From Neoscytalidium dimidiatum (Eukaryota; Ascomycota; Dothideomycetes; Botryosphaeriales; Botryosphaeriaceae), in NCBI GenBank assembly GCA_037367355.1, contig CM074706.1, positions 806,001 to 870,000 of the forward strand: a DNA stretch of 64,000 nt, read 5' to 3'. Shown piece after piece: positions 43,901 to 55,101 of this stretch. The translations under genes and the position numbers were made by a program. Below the pieces are notes generated by a model, which saw nothing but the letters and a program-made list of their open reading frames with translations, was not told where the DNA came from and made no database searches. Positions within the stretch are counted from its first letter, which is position 1. Each line of letters starts with the position of its first letter.

Positions 43901-44913
43901 TGCTGGACGTGGCCAACGCGACGACGGGCGAGACGGCGGCCGTGCCGTGGGCCTTCTGCGACCGGGCGGACCGCCAGCACTGGTGGTTCATGGTCGGCAC
44001 GCAGGCCGGCGCCGTCACCCGCGAGATGGCCCTGCTGCACTGCGAGCCCTTCATCGAGGTCCTGCACGCCGACGCGCGCTTCGCGTACCCGTCGTTCGCG
44101 CTGGACGCCTCCTCCTCCTCTTCCTCTTCTTCCTCCGCCGGCGCCCCGCCGGCGCCCGTGGAGGGCACGAGCCGCTTCCTCTCGCGCAACGACAGCGCGC
44201 TGGAGAAGCCCATCTACAACGCGCCGATGACGCTGCTGCTGGCCGCGGCGGCGACGGGCAACGTGTCGGCGGCCAACGCGGGCGCGTCGAACACGATCGA
44301 CCCCTTCTTCGAGGCGCTGGTCTTCGGGCGCGACGGCGTGCCGGCCGCGGAGCTCGTCGGCGAGCGCGGCGCCCCGCGGCTGGTCGAGGCCATGCGGCGC
44401 CAGTACGCGCGCGTCGCGGCGCAGACGTTCCGGTTCGCGTACCGCAGCGAGGCCGCCGCCGTCGTGCCGACCGCGAGCCCGGGCGCCGCGGACGGGAGCC
44501 CCGCGGCCGGCACGACGGCCTCGCTGCTCCCCGCCGAGGCCGCGCTGCTGGCGAACCTGACGGCGACGGTCGAGGACGACCGGTCGAGGCTGCGCCTCGT
44601 GCAGAGCCCCGTGTCGACCCGGCTCCTGGAGGCCCTGCTCCTGCTCATGGCGGCGTGTGCGGTCGCGAGCTTGGCGTTGGCCAGGGGCGCGGGGCGGATT
44701 CTGCCCAAGGAGCCGGGTAGCGTGGCCAGTAAGATGAGCTTGTTGGCGGGGAGTCGGCTGGTAGACGTCTTGCGAGATGCTGGGGTGGCTACCGAAAGCG
44801 AGGCGGAAAGGAAACTGCAGGCAGATGAGGTCGGCCTGGGCTGGTGGGACATGGCAGGAGGAGGGAGGAGGAGGTTTGGGGTCGATGTGGGAGTTGCGGG
44901 GAGGAGGCAATGA
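40930..44913 (+). CDS. Large DUF3433 membrane protein
   Basis: Three exons: 40930-41305, 41355-41789 and 41837-44913, giving 1295 aa. The protein has a polar N-terminus (about 75 aa), then a membrane helix (RRPVLLGFTGLFILMIISLEI). The first DUF3433-like unit follows (FILTIVAALWSQAEFQTKQTMPW), then a long N-glycosylated-type loop, a helix near residue 590, and a second copy of the same layout. The second unit has IPTIATPILLVIALEVLYQY, an FVPSLTLSLVALTF helix and YQELWRGGAS. A final helix lies near residue 1230 (LLEALLLLMAACAVASLALA). A Ser run and Ala/Pro-rich stretches lie near residue 1030. DUF3433 proteins are fungal, multi-pass and uncharacterised. Codon choice changes sharply within exon 3 at about 43400, from mixed to very GC-rich third positions, without a break in frame. 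Confidence 0.85.
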
Positions 44914-45062
44914 ACGTTGCAAGTTTACGGAATCGCTCGACGAGACCATTTCCGAAAATCAAATGTATACCTGGCATGTGTGCTGTAGAAATCCCGGTTT
45001 GATATTCACCCTGCACTCCTCACTGACGGGGGCCACCTTCGCCCAGATTGGAAACCGTAGCC
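44914..45062. other. Short convergent 3' spacer
   Basis: Only 149 bp separates the DUF3433 stop and the sugar-transporter stop, so the 3' UTRs of the two genes must overlap or be very short. GC content drops compared with both coding ends. Confidence 0.5.
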
Positions 45063-47008
45063 TCAGACCTTCTCCTTCTCGCCCTTCACGCTTGCCTCGA
45101 CTGCCACCACTTCGGCGCTCTCCCGGTCCTCTCCAGCATCTATCCCATGCAGGACCCTTGCCGTGCCCTCCGAGTTGGCGTTCTGCACCGCAGTAACCCT
45201 CGCTCCGATGCCTGTGCCCTTGAACTTCCTGCTGCGCCACGCCGGCACCCCGGCCTGGAACATCTCGTCCAACTCCTCGAGCGAGCGGCCCCGCATCTCA
45301 GGCACGACCAGGTAGACGAACGCGATGGCGGCGATGGATATGCTGGCGTAGATCATGCCAACCCTCGACCCCAGGTCGCCGGGCTCGTCCTGGACGAAGG
45401 GGTTGATGTACGTGATCAGCAGGTTGCAGCAGAAGGACGAGGTCGTCGCGATGGCGATGGTGCGCTCGCGGAGCTGGGCCGTCGAGACTTCCGACGTGAC
45501 GGTCCAGTTGACGGAGCCCCAGGCGCCCGTCGAGAAGACGGAGTGGAACATGATGGCCGCGATGCACCCCTGGGCCACCGCGCCGCCGGCCACGCCGCCG
45601 GGGTGCCACGTCGCCAGGCCCGAGACCACCCAGAGCAGGATGCACATGAAGAAGGACGCGCCCATCAGCATGTACCGCCGGCCGATCTTGTCCGTCAGGT
45701 AGAAGGCCAGCGTCGCGCCGGCGAGGTTGGCGCACATGTACGCGACGTTGATCTTCAGCGTGTTGGGGATGCCGATCTGCTTGAGGAAGATGACGAGGTA
45801 GGTGTTGAGGAAGGCGGCGCCCTGCGATTGCTGCAGGCACTGCACGCCCACGGCGATGAAGGTGCGTCGCCCGTTGCTGCCGCGCACGCAGTCCAGCCAG
45901 GAGGTGGCTCGGTGCGCCTCCACCTGCTCGCGTAGCGCCTCTTCGAGCAGGTTGAGCTCTGTCTCGACTTCAGAGTGGGTGGCGCTGCCATGCCGGATGT
46001 ACGCCAGCGCGGATAATGCGTCGGCTCGGCGGTTTTGGGAGAGGAGCCAGCGCGGGGATTCTGGGACGAACCAGATGCCGGCCAGGAGGAGGACTGGGAT
46101 GATGATTTGGACAACAATGACTGACACGGGTTAGTATTGAACTCGAGCGGAGGGCTGTGAAGAAGCGGAGTTACATACCAGTCTTCCAGGCCCATTCGCT
46201 GTCCATTGTGGAAGTGCCGTAGACGGTGCCCGCGGCGATAAGGCCACCAATCATGAGCCACCATTGGTAGAAGTTGACCATGGCGCCGCGAATAGCAGGG
46301 GGCTAACAAGTACGGTTAGCACACGGTGGCCACTTACTTACGGGTCTAGTCTTTGTCAACATGTTACTCACCGACAGCTCAGACATGTACATCGGGATGC
46401 AGTTTGCCTCAATACCCATGGACACGGAGTTGACCAGCCGACCAGCCATGATAGCCCAGTAATTGTTGACCGCGGATTGGATGATAATTCCCACGATGGC
46501 GATGGCACAGATGACGACGACTGTCATTCGGCGGCCCAGTCTTCGAGTGATCTCGGATGCAATAATGCAGCCAATGACCCATCCAGCGATGGGAGTGCCA
46601 CTGGCGATTGAGAGCCATGAGGAAGGTAAAGATTTGGTCGCGCTACCGCCCACGCGAGTCCCGAGGTCCGCAGAGAACCTGGACAACACATTAGTGAGCT
46701 GCTTGACGGCGATGGGGACTGAAGGAACTGCTTCTCCAGTTGTACGCAGATGTCACTTACTTATCCATTGAGACTACAGCCGACCAGTAGTTGTTGTCTA
46801 AACCGAAGTTCTACGTTGGAGTTAACGGCTACCCACTATACCATGAAATGACTTCCAAGATCTTACCATAGCACCCAACTATCCCAGAGTTGTCAGCATG
46901 TTGGCTCAAAGATGTAAGGATTTAGTTTCTACATACCGATACAAGCAAGTATACTTGCATCAATCGAGGTGTTAGCTCCCTCAGGAGCAAAGGCTTTTGG
47001 AAGGGCAT
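45063..47008 (-). pseudogene. MFS sugar transporter (SP family) with apparent 1-nt frameshift
   Basis: Inferred exons: 47008-46937, a 12-nt microexon 46878-46867, 46810-46762, 46678-46372, 46302-46179 and 46120-45063. Summed length is 1622 nt, one short of 541 codons. The expected first helix (VYLLVS, LGAM, NFG, then DNNYW) breaks between NFG and DNNYW, where the bases at 46798-46805 supply two nucleotides in place of three and create TAG. The rest is a normal SP-family transporter: GWVIGCIIASEITRRLGRR, PESPRWLLSQ, the sugar-path motif QCLQQSQGAAFLNTY, DKIGRRYML and VPEMRGRSLEELDEMF. It would be a plasma-membrane H+/sugar symporter of about 540 aa. The lesion may be a true pseudogenising deletion, an assembly error, or a mis-read 5' structure. 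An in-frame reading with a different N-terminus exists but loses the conserved helix-1 motif. Confidence 0.7.
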
Positions 47009-47946
47009 GATCACTGGATCCGAGCGTCGGAGTGCGGTGGCTCGTTCGCAGATGCACCGCGTAGAACACGACCGACGATCGAACGCCTGAGGAAAGTGTA
47101 GGCAAGCTGGAATGCTTTGAGAAAACCCCAGCTGTTTCTTACAGCAATTCCGGACATTTATGTGTGAGGTATGTCTGCGTTTAGCCCGCGGCCAAAGGCC
47201 TTATCTCGACAACTCATGGCTATCGTGGAACGCAGCCCTTCTTAGATACCACTTATATCCGTCGAGGGACCTCGGGCACTACTGCGGGCATATTTGGCGG
47301 GAATATCAGCGGTAAGTACCTACTGCTCGTGCAGGCGGCTCTCACTGATCGGGACAGGTTGATGCAGTATCCGACACCCGATAAGAAGCATTCGCTGTGG
47401 CTTTGGCTAGCCTGCATGGCGGGGTTAAGCTTCACCGTGTAGCCTATCAAAGGTCAGAACTTTCGAAGCAAGTAGCCAGGGGTTGATTGGTCTTGCTGAG
47501 AAGGGGTAAGCTTGATTCCTCAATCACGGAGACCCGATTCGTACTCACCCCTCTGGTGCAGACCAAGGAATACTCCAAGACAACAGCCAACCGCGATCGT
47601 TCGGGGCATCCGATGAGGAGCGAGTCGAGGATTGCGCCCATTTGTAGATTCCCGACCTATCTCCACATTCAGCACAGGCTCTCTCTGATAGCGGTTGCAG
47701 AAGTGGGGGATCCGGGGTAGGTCAACTGTTGCGCCGCGCTCGAGCTTGCGCCGCGCGCAACTCCGCTCGGTAGAGGGGGAAACCCCACCAGTTCATCCTT
47801 CGGTGGCGGGGCGTTTTCTGAGCTGCAAGTCGTGTCCATAAGAAAGGCTGGCGTGTTCCAGCGGGCCGAACACACTTTTGTGACTCTCTAGCAGAGACGC
47901 GCCGCTCTTGAGCATCAATTGCCCTTCGCATCGGACGGAGAGAAAG
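47009..47946. promoter_or_regulatory. Divergent region between sugar transporter and PhyH genes
   Basis: About 940 bp separates two divergent starts. GC-rich CCCCACC and CGGGG motifs occur (for example CCCCACC near 47785 and GCGGGG near 47806), but none is assigned. No protein gene is supported. Confidence 0.4.
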
Positions 47947-49104
47947 ATGCCGCACTCAACCCAAGCTCCCACCGTGGCCAACGACGTCCAGTATGGCGAC
48001 TGGCGAGACGACATGTTCCGTGATGGCTACGCAGTTGTCAAGGGCGCCGTCCCCCCCGAGCGCTGCGAGAAGTACATGGACGACATGTACGCCTGGCTCG
48101 AAAAGTTTCCCTACGGTTTCAAACGCGATGACAAGAGCACCTGGACGCCAGAGCACTTGCCTGCGAACGTGAAGTGAGTCGCAAAGCCCCAAGACACGCC
48201 GCAACCATGCTGACGTTCTTTCTTCCCCAGAGGCGGTATGTACTACCACTACTCTGTCCAACACGAAGCGTTCGTGTGGCGCGCTCGGCAAGAACCTGGT
48301 GTCCTGGCCGCCTTCGAGCTCCTCTGGGGAACCGATAAGCTCATCGCCTCCTTCGACGGCATCAACTTCACCCTCCCCACCTCCGCTCGCGAACCGTGGG
48401 CGGCATGGCCGCACATCGACCAGTCGCCCTACCGCACCGGCCTCCAGTGCGCTCAAGGAATCATCAATTTCTCGCCCAACGGCCCCAAAGATGGAGGTCT
48501 CGTGGTGCTAAAGGGAAGCCATAGGTTGACGGAGAAGTATTTCGAGTGTCACGAGAAAGACCAGGAGACGTGGGGTCCGACGGACTGGTTCGGCTTCGAG
48601 CAGGATCAGGTGGATTGGTTCAAGAAGAGAGGCTGCGAGGAATTGAAGGTCTGCGCGGGGCCGGGAGACTTGATTATCTGGGACTCGAGGACGGTGCATT
48701 ACAATGTTGTGCCGGAGGGAGACCAGACGAGGGCCCTTGTCTGTAAGTTCGCTTTTGATATTGACGCGCCGGATGATCTTCTGCACTCACTAACACGTGG
48801 CGCTACAGACGCCTGTTATGCTCCGGCCAAATTTGCTAAGAAGGAGACGTTGGAGAAGAAAAAGGAGTTCTTTGAGAAGAGGATCGGCACGGTAAGTCTT
48901 GAAAGATGGAAAGCGAAGCCGTTGCTGATCATATGTTGTTTCTAGACCCACTGGCCTCACGACAACATCTTCATCAGCAGCTACAACACAGAAAGGATGC
49001 GATGTGGTCAGCCTGATGATTACGATAGAGAAAGACCGTTCGAGGAGCCAGAAATCAACGATACGCTGCTCAGGCTTGCAGGAGTTCTGCTATACGACGA
49101 GTAA
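47947..49104 (+). CDS. Phytanoyl-CoA dioxygenase (PhyH)-family protein
   Basis: Four exons: 47947-48173, 48231-48742, 48809-48891 and 48946-49104, giving 326 aa. The double-stranded beta-helix of Fe(II)/2-oxoglutarate oxygenases is visible. The iron-binding HxD is in WPHIDQSPYRTG, the distal His is in DSRTVHYN, and GPGDLIIWDS precedes it. The N-terminal FRDGYAVVKGAVPPERC is the usual PhyH opening strand. Arg in TRALV could be the 2-oxoglutarate contact. The C-terminal part is hydrophilic (KFAKKETLEKKKEFFEKR). These fungal proteins resemble PhyH enzymes but are seldom peroxisomal; no PTS1 is present here (ends LLYDE). The substrate is unknown. Introns are GTGAGT...CCCAG, GTAAGT...TACAG and GTAAGT...TCTAG, with all phases consistent. 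Confidence 0.92.
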
Positions 49105-49598
49105 GATACTTTGTAAGGTAGAAACCTCTAGGCTCGGTGGCACCCATTCCCGAGTTTGTAGACCACAAAAGCAGATGGAGCACACAAAATATTTCTGCGT
49201 AACTTCTAGCGTAAGATGTGGGTCGATGTGTCTATAGCTTCGTCAGCGGGAGTCTTATCTAGTCATATTTGGTCAGTGAGGCGACGATGTTGGATTCAGA
49301 AAGGTAGACGATCAAAATATCGCCATCCGCCTTCGCAATTCAAAGGAATCAATTGGTACCATTGCTGTTGGCTGCTATTCATCACCCCATCTGCTTACCC
49401 TGATTGGCACACTCCATACGTTTTCTGCTATAAGCACTGCGATCAGTTAATATCAGTAAGAACGTCACTTTCATTAATCTCCAGGAGCTCAGCCTTTTCC
49501 GCGGCGGTGCTGTAAAACCGGTCGTGCTTTTTGGAAAGCAGACACCATCTCCATAGAGGCCTGCCTGAGGCCCGACCCAGTAGCGCTGCGGTGTAGGC
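49105..49598. other. Convergent 3' region between PhyH and DUF1749 genes
   Basis: This 494-bp AT-richer stretch lies between two converging stops and is expected to hold both 3' UTRs. No gene is recognisable. Confidence 0.4.
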
Positions 49599-50630
49599 TC
49601 ACAGATGTGTCCCTTCACCGTTCTCCACCTTGCCCAAGAACCCTATCACTCGCCTACACAAATCTCCCACCACATCCTCTCCGTTCCTCTTCAAGTTGTG
49701 TGTAGCCCCCTCTATTATTCCCCCAAACTCCTCATCCCATATCCCTCCCGCCTCCTTCACCGCAACGCCCCACCTCTCCAACAACGCCGCCTTATCCACG
49801 TGCTCGGGCACGAACTCGTCCGACCCGGAATACAACGCGCAGACCCTCAGCCCCTTGGGCACGGCGCCGAACGTCCTCCGCACCGCATCGTCCCCCAAAT
49901 CGCTGCTGAAGAAATCGTCCGCGCCGCGCTTGTCCGGGCTCGCCAGGCTCAACCACCTCCGCGCGCTGACCGGCGTGCCCTTGAACAGCGGCGCCGTCAG
50001 CGCGAATGGCAGGGCGTCCTCGCCGCGGCCCTCGGCCACCAGCCGCGCCGCGGCCGCGTTCACGCGCCCGTACGCGTCGCGGCCCAGGGCGTCGACCAGG
50101 CCCTCGCGGTCCGACACGGGGGCCTGCAGCACGACGCCGTCGAGCGGGGCGCGGCGCGCGGCCAGCGGCGGGTCGGCCGGCGCGGCGACGTACTCGACGG
50201 CGTCCTGGCAGCCGGTGCTGTGGCCCATGAGCACGACCTTGACGGCGGCGCCGGCCGGGCGCAGCGCGCGGAAGTAGGCGACCAGGCGGTGCAGCTCGTC
50301 GGCGTCGCGGGCCAGCGAGCCCGTGCCCCAGCCGGCGTAGGACGAGGTCAGGATCGGCTGCGCGAGCGTCCAGGTCGGCGGCAGGCGCGCCGCGAGCGTC
50401 GTAGGGTACGGGACGGTGAGGAGGCCGTCGCCGAGGCCGCCGACCCTGTTGTTGTTGTTTTCCCTTGTAAGTTCTTGGCCGCCAGGAAGAGTAAATCGTA
50501 AAGGATGTCAGTACCATATCAGAACATTAGGGTGGGGAACGGTTGACGTGTTGGGCTTGTGTTCGAAGGCGACGAGGCCTGGTGAGAAGTGGTGGACGGT
50601 GCCGTTGTGGGCCGAGGGTTGGAACGGCAT
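49599..50630 (-). CDS. DUF1749 alpha/beta-hydrolase (SidJ-like)
   Basis: Two exons: 50630-50515 and 50445-49599, giving 320 aa. The N-terminus MPFQPSAHNGTVHHFSPGLV leads into NVLIWVGGLGDGLLTVPYP, the DUF1749 oxyanion-side strand, reconstituted across the 69-nt intron. The nucleophile elbow is VLMGHSTGCQDAVEY with Ser as nucleophile. The acid residue is probably in YSGSDEFVPEHVD and the His in EGATHNLKR. A fungal member of the family, SidJ, hydrolyses the ester-linked siderophore product; whether this one does is unknown, since no siderophore genes lie nearby. Exon 2 is extremely GC-rich, giving long false frames on both strands. The protein is cytosolic by lack of a signal peptide. Confidence 0.9.
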
Positions 50631-51360
50631 CTTGTCTGGTGTGTCCCTCGCTCTTTCCTTCGTTGTGGAAGATTTGCGCGTTCAATTGGTGTCCGCGTGG
50701 TGGTCGCTATGGATGTGCGCGTTTGTAAAGTGATGATGTGTGATGGTATGAGTGACGTCGGCGGGGTATCCGCTTCAAATCTCTCGCAGCCCCGCCGTCC
50801 GTGCTGCCTGTACCCTGCGCGCTGATCATCATGTGTCAGGTCCATCCAACCGGATATATTGGAGGGTATGGAAATATAGTTGCAGTTTTTGCCTTCTTGA
50901 CTTGACTTCCGCAGCCAATTAGTTGCGCAGCAGCTCGTCACCCTGTTGTGTCTACGCAGGCGGGGAATCGAGCAAACTTCGCATCTCACCACCTCCGTCT
51001 GACGTGATTGATGACTTTATGAGCACATCTGTATAGCACTCCCGGTGCCGTGCATTCGCCATCAGCAGAAGTCAAAGTCAGCCTTTCCGGACCTTCCGGT
51101 CCAGCGTTCCAACGATTGATCACAAGCATTGACGGAAACCGATGCCGGCAATGGATTTCGCTGAGTCTTCGGCTCTTGTGGTCCTCTACCCTTCTCATCA
51201 TCAATGTTCTGTCTACTTCTCGTCCTTCTAACAGCACTGGCTCATAGGTCTCGATATCACCGAAAATCATTACCGGGGATAAGAACAGCCTTCCGCGTGA
51301 ACCTGCACAGCAAAGAGGTGGTCAACATCCAGACGACCGGCGTCAACAACTCCCCGCAGC
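50631..51360. other. Intergenic region between DUF1749 and amino-acid permease genes
   Basis: This 730-bp region has the DUF1749 promoter on its left side and the permease 3' UTR on its right. GC content is near average, in contrast to the flanking coding exons. No further feature. Confidence 0.4.
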
Positions 51361-52933
51361 TCAGCACGTAAAGGCCCCGGCCACCTCTCCATCCCTGTAC
51401 GCATCCACAATGCCCCTTATATTCACGTACGTCCCGGCCACGCAGATGAACGCGCCGGCCAAGATCGTCAGCCAAGCCAACGTCGCCTGCACCCACATCC
51501 TCCTCCACGCCTTCCACCCGTCGTAGTCATGGTACGCATCATGCAGCCAAAACGCCCCCGCAAGCCCGTACGTGTACCACGCAGCGAACAAGCTCGCGCT
51601 CAGCCCCAGCAGGTAGTTGAAGATGGGCACCCCGACCGCCAGCACGAAGGCGACGCCGTTGGCCGCGATGACCAAGACGGCCCACACGCCCCAGCCGGTG
51701 GCGGTGTGCTCGTGCAGGTGCCTGCTGTGCCGGAAGAAGCGGACGAAGACGAGCTTGGAGGCGGTGTGGCCGTACAGGGCGCCGGCGACGAGGAGGTTGG
51801 GCAGCGCGACGCCGTACGCGGCCTTCATCCAGCGCGGCGACAGGCTGGAGAAGGCGGGCGACGCGACGCCGTCGCCCAGGCACGCGTACGCCACGGCCGC
51901 GAAGACGGCGTAGAAGGCCGTCGCGAACCCCTGCAGCGCGTACGCCGCCTTCATCGCGTCCCGCGGCCGCCGCATCTCCGACACCAGGATGAAGAACATG
52001 AAGTGGCCCGCGTACGCGAACACCGGGTTGGTGATGGAGAAGAAGGCGGCCTGGAAGGACGAGCTGCGCGTCGCGCCGATCGTCCGCCCCGCCGCCGGCT
52101 CCGCGCCCGCGCCCGCCATGCCGACGACGCCGGCGATGAGGATCGAGAGGCACGACAGGACGCAGGGCCAGGAGAGCGTGTCGAGCGTCCGCGGGAAGCT
52201 GCAGACGAGCACGGGGATGGCGAAGATGCCCGTGTAGAGCATCACGCACAGCTTGTTGTCCGACAGCGCGGCGAGCGCGATCTGGCCGGCGAGCAGCTGG
52301 CCGCCCGTCGCGAAGATGGCGAAGCACACGGTCCCGAATGCCAGGACCTCCCGTCCGATCGGCCCGAAGAGGATCATGCCCGCGTCGCCCATGTTGTGCA
52401 CTTCGGGATGGCGCAGTTTGAACTCTACGAGCAGCCATGCCGTGTAGGTTGCGAAGATGCCGAGGAAGATGATCAAGATCAGGCCCGGGACGATGCCGAC
52501 CACGGCCAGAGACGACGGTAGGGAGAGCATGCCATTGGACACGATCTCCGCGATCATGAGGACGGCCACGAGCGGCCACGATAGGGTCTTGTACTTGATC
52601 TAGACCCACATGTTTGTCAGAAGAATCCTTGGAGCCTGCAGAGTTCGAAGGGATCTTGTGATTCCACAAAAAAAAAAAAGAAAAAAAAAGGTATCCGGGA
52701 CTGCAAGGTATCCACGGATTTGTTGACGGCCTGCAGTAAGGAGGAGTCTGGGACCATGTGAAGGCCAAGCGGGGATTCGGCTCCCTGCAGCAGAAGGAAG
52801 AAAAACGTACCTGATGGCCCTCTTCATTACCAAAAACGTCGGCCTCATCGTATGTCAAGGGCAACACACCATTGGCGACTTCCTGCTGCTCCGGAGCCTC
52901 GTAGGCATTATCAGAGAGGTACTTCCGGCTCAT
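51361..52933 (-). CDS. Mtr-like neutral/aromatic amino-acid permease (AAAP family)
   Basis: Two exons: 52933-52811 and 52599-51361, giving 453 aa. The N-terminal cytosolic part (41 aa, exon 1) ends VFGNEEGHQ. Exon 2 starts IKYKTLSWPLVAVLMIAEIV and encodes about 11 transmembrane helices. AAAP features include SNGMLSLPSSLAVVGIVPGL, FAYAGHFMFFILVSEMRRP and GVALPNLLVAGALYGHTASK. The arrangement is that of Neurospora Mtr-type neutral amino-acid transporters. The single intron is 211 nt, long for this genome, and carries an A/T homopolymer block at 52668-52690. Coding sequence in 51600-52350 is strongly GC-rich at third positions. It would be a plasma-membrane or vacuolar H+-coupled importer; cargo is not resolved. 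Confidence 0.9.
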
Positions 52934-54966
52934 GGCGTTGAGCTATAGCAGAGAGGACCGCAGACTCGCAGCGCGGAAGAGGGGAGAAGGGCCTTAGTCG
53001 ATGAGAAAAGACAGAATAGGCGGCGTGTCGTAGCAGGGTAAGCCACAAGTAAGCAGGGGGCGGCAGGCGGCAGACAGCTTATCGCGCGAGAGGAAAACAA
53101 TGCGAGTGCGGGCTAGTGGCATGCCCATGCAGGTATAGGTCGCGGCGACAAGTAGTAGCACAGATACGTGCCGTTGCATCTTTTTGTGTTTAATGGCTCG
53201 AAAAATCCAGGCTTACGGCCAATTGTACTGGCTATGAGTAACACATCTTCCTCTGGTGCGAGGCGGGGCTTTGACCTGCATGAAGCATGGACGACGACAT
53301 TTTGCTGGACATGCCAGCTGGATGGCTTGTCTCTGCATCTCGCTTCCTGCCGGTGGGTCGGGTGGAACACGGGGATGCAGCAGCAGGGGGTTGACACGGC
53401 CGAAGCTGAGAACGGCACGTCGTGCTAAAGTGATCAACCAGTACCGAGGCTGCAAGCTGCTAGGGAAGTGGACCAGGCTGGTAATTGAAGTGCCCATTTT
53501 GGAAGTCAATAAGATGTAGCCAGTAGAGAAGCTGGGTAACCAATTGGTCATCGAGTTGACTACAGCTCTTCAGCGTGGAGGGAGAAGCCATGAAGAGCAC
53601 ATCAGGTGACGTCATCAATGCATTCCGCGGCGACGCGCAAGCAATAACGCAAGCAATAGTGAACTTCTCCAAACAAGGCTTATCTGGACCTCGTTTGAAT
53701 TAAATCCCGTGAGCATGCGAGCTATGTACTGGCTGAGTCCCTTTGGCGTAAAATGGAAAGCATCTCAAAGTTGAATTTACGTTACGACTAGCCCATACAG
53801 TCGTAATGCTATCGCAAGCGGGGAAAATACATATTATCACCGATTTCGCCAAAAAGCCTTAACAACCTAGAGGCCAGTGAGATAAGCGGACAAGAGAAAC
53901 GATCATCGGCTAGGACGAGTCTCTGGTAGTACTTACTAGATATTCAGACTTGCTCGCCTCAATCCGTTCCACAGAACCTCGCAATCCTTACCTTTCGGTA
54001 TGATGACGAACTTGTTTTCTAACACCATACTATCATGCGTCACACTATTTGCCGAATTCAAACCTCTACACTCTCTTAGAAGCATGGCTGTCTCGCGACG
54101 CAGCCCCATCCAGGCTAGGTTGACCTCTAGGCATGATGTCGCCCCGGTACCCAAAGCGCAAAACGTCGACTTAGCACCATGAGAAATCTCTCTTCCAGGC
54201 ATTCCATGTTATGTGTTGATCTGCTCCAGAGTAGATATCAAAGATCAGTGGATTGAACCCGGCGCAATGGAGAGCTCACTTTTTTGTATTCTCCCACACT
54301 CCCTCATGCCGATACAGTATTAAAGCTTGTGTGCTTATAGTCATTACCCCTGGGATAACCAACTGGTAAGCGTGGTCCCCCAATCAGTAAAATACGTGGG
54401 AGGCTGCCGGAGATAGTACGATATAGACGCAGCGTCTTGTTGGTGATTGCGTTTTGCAAATGCACCTGTACTAGATCTGCACAATTGAACCTCCAGACTG
54501 CTTTCCTGCATCATCCTCCAGAGCCTGCTGCAAAGCTGGATACGAAAGGACAGCATCGCTGAGGGAAGTCAGGTTAGTAGTTACAGTGCTCAAGCTGGCG
54601 AAGATGAGGCTTATAGACTCAATGCGAATGTCCCGTTCTGTCAAAACATCAGCATCTCCTGTTCCAGATTCTGACGAGGAACAGTCAATACCTTGTCATC
54701 CATCTAAGCCCTGATTTGCTCCGCCTCCGCAATGATCGCGGTCATCAGATCGGTATCACTCCCACTAATCTCTCGCACTCTCCACCGCCTCCGTTGCATA
54801 CGGCAAAATATATTTGCTATTATTAATCGCCCCCCTCACCCACAACTCTCCCGCAAACGGCCGGCGCCGGGCGCCGTACTCGCGCCGATCAGCGCCTCGA
54901 GAAAGACGATCATTCCGCGGGAAGCTAGTCAGGTGGCAGGGGAAGGGGATAGGGAGGTGGCAGAGC
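52934..54966. other. 2 kb gene-poor region left of solo-LTR copy D
   Basis: No supportable gene. The left end is the permease promoter. Around 53700-54700 the sequence is AT-richer with many stops in all frames, which suggests decayed sequence. Nothing else can be defined. Confidence 0.45.
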
Positions 54967-54971
54967 GGGAA

Positions 54972-55096
54972 TGTTGGAGCAAAACCTCGTATGCATCTGT
55001 ATTCCTTGTTGTTGTCTGTCTCTAAGAAAGCGAAGGAGCTAAACTACCCAACTACCCAGCGGCGCTAGCACCGCGCTAAGCGTACCTGCCATAACA
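54972..55096 (+). repeat. Solo-LTR-like element, copy D
   Basis: This 125-bp copy runs from TGTTGGAGC (54972) to GCCATAACA (55096). It is flanked by a perfect 5-bp target duplication, GGGAA at 54967-54971 and 55097-55101. The central palindrome is slightly diverged (GGCGCTAGCACC), and a short duplication of CTACCCAA precedes it. Length equals that of reconstructed copy A, defining the full unit. Confidence 0.9.
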
Positions 55097-55101
55097 GGGA
55101 A

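Noticed and set aside
43545..44720. A 391-codon plus-strand frame overlapping DUF3433
   Set aside because: Arg/Pro-rich shadow of the GC-rich coding frame; no recognisable domain.
43063..44949. A 628-codon open frame antisense to the DUF3433 gene
   Set aside because: It mirrors GC-rich codon usage of the plus-strand gene, is Arg/Gly/Val-biased and has no family resemblance. The sense frame has membrane helices and DUF3433 motifs.
51529..52521. 330-codon plus-strand frame over the permease
   Set aside because: Antisense shadow in GC-rich sequence; composition is Arg/Asp/Gly-biased and unlike a folded protein.
40930..52933. A secondary-metabolite or nutrient-utilisation gene cluster
   Set aside because: There are transporters, a dioxygenase and a hydrolase but no core synthase, no pathway-specific regulator and no coherent pathway.
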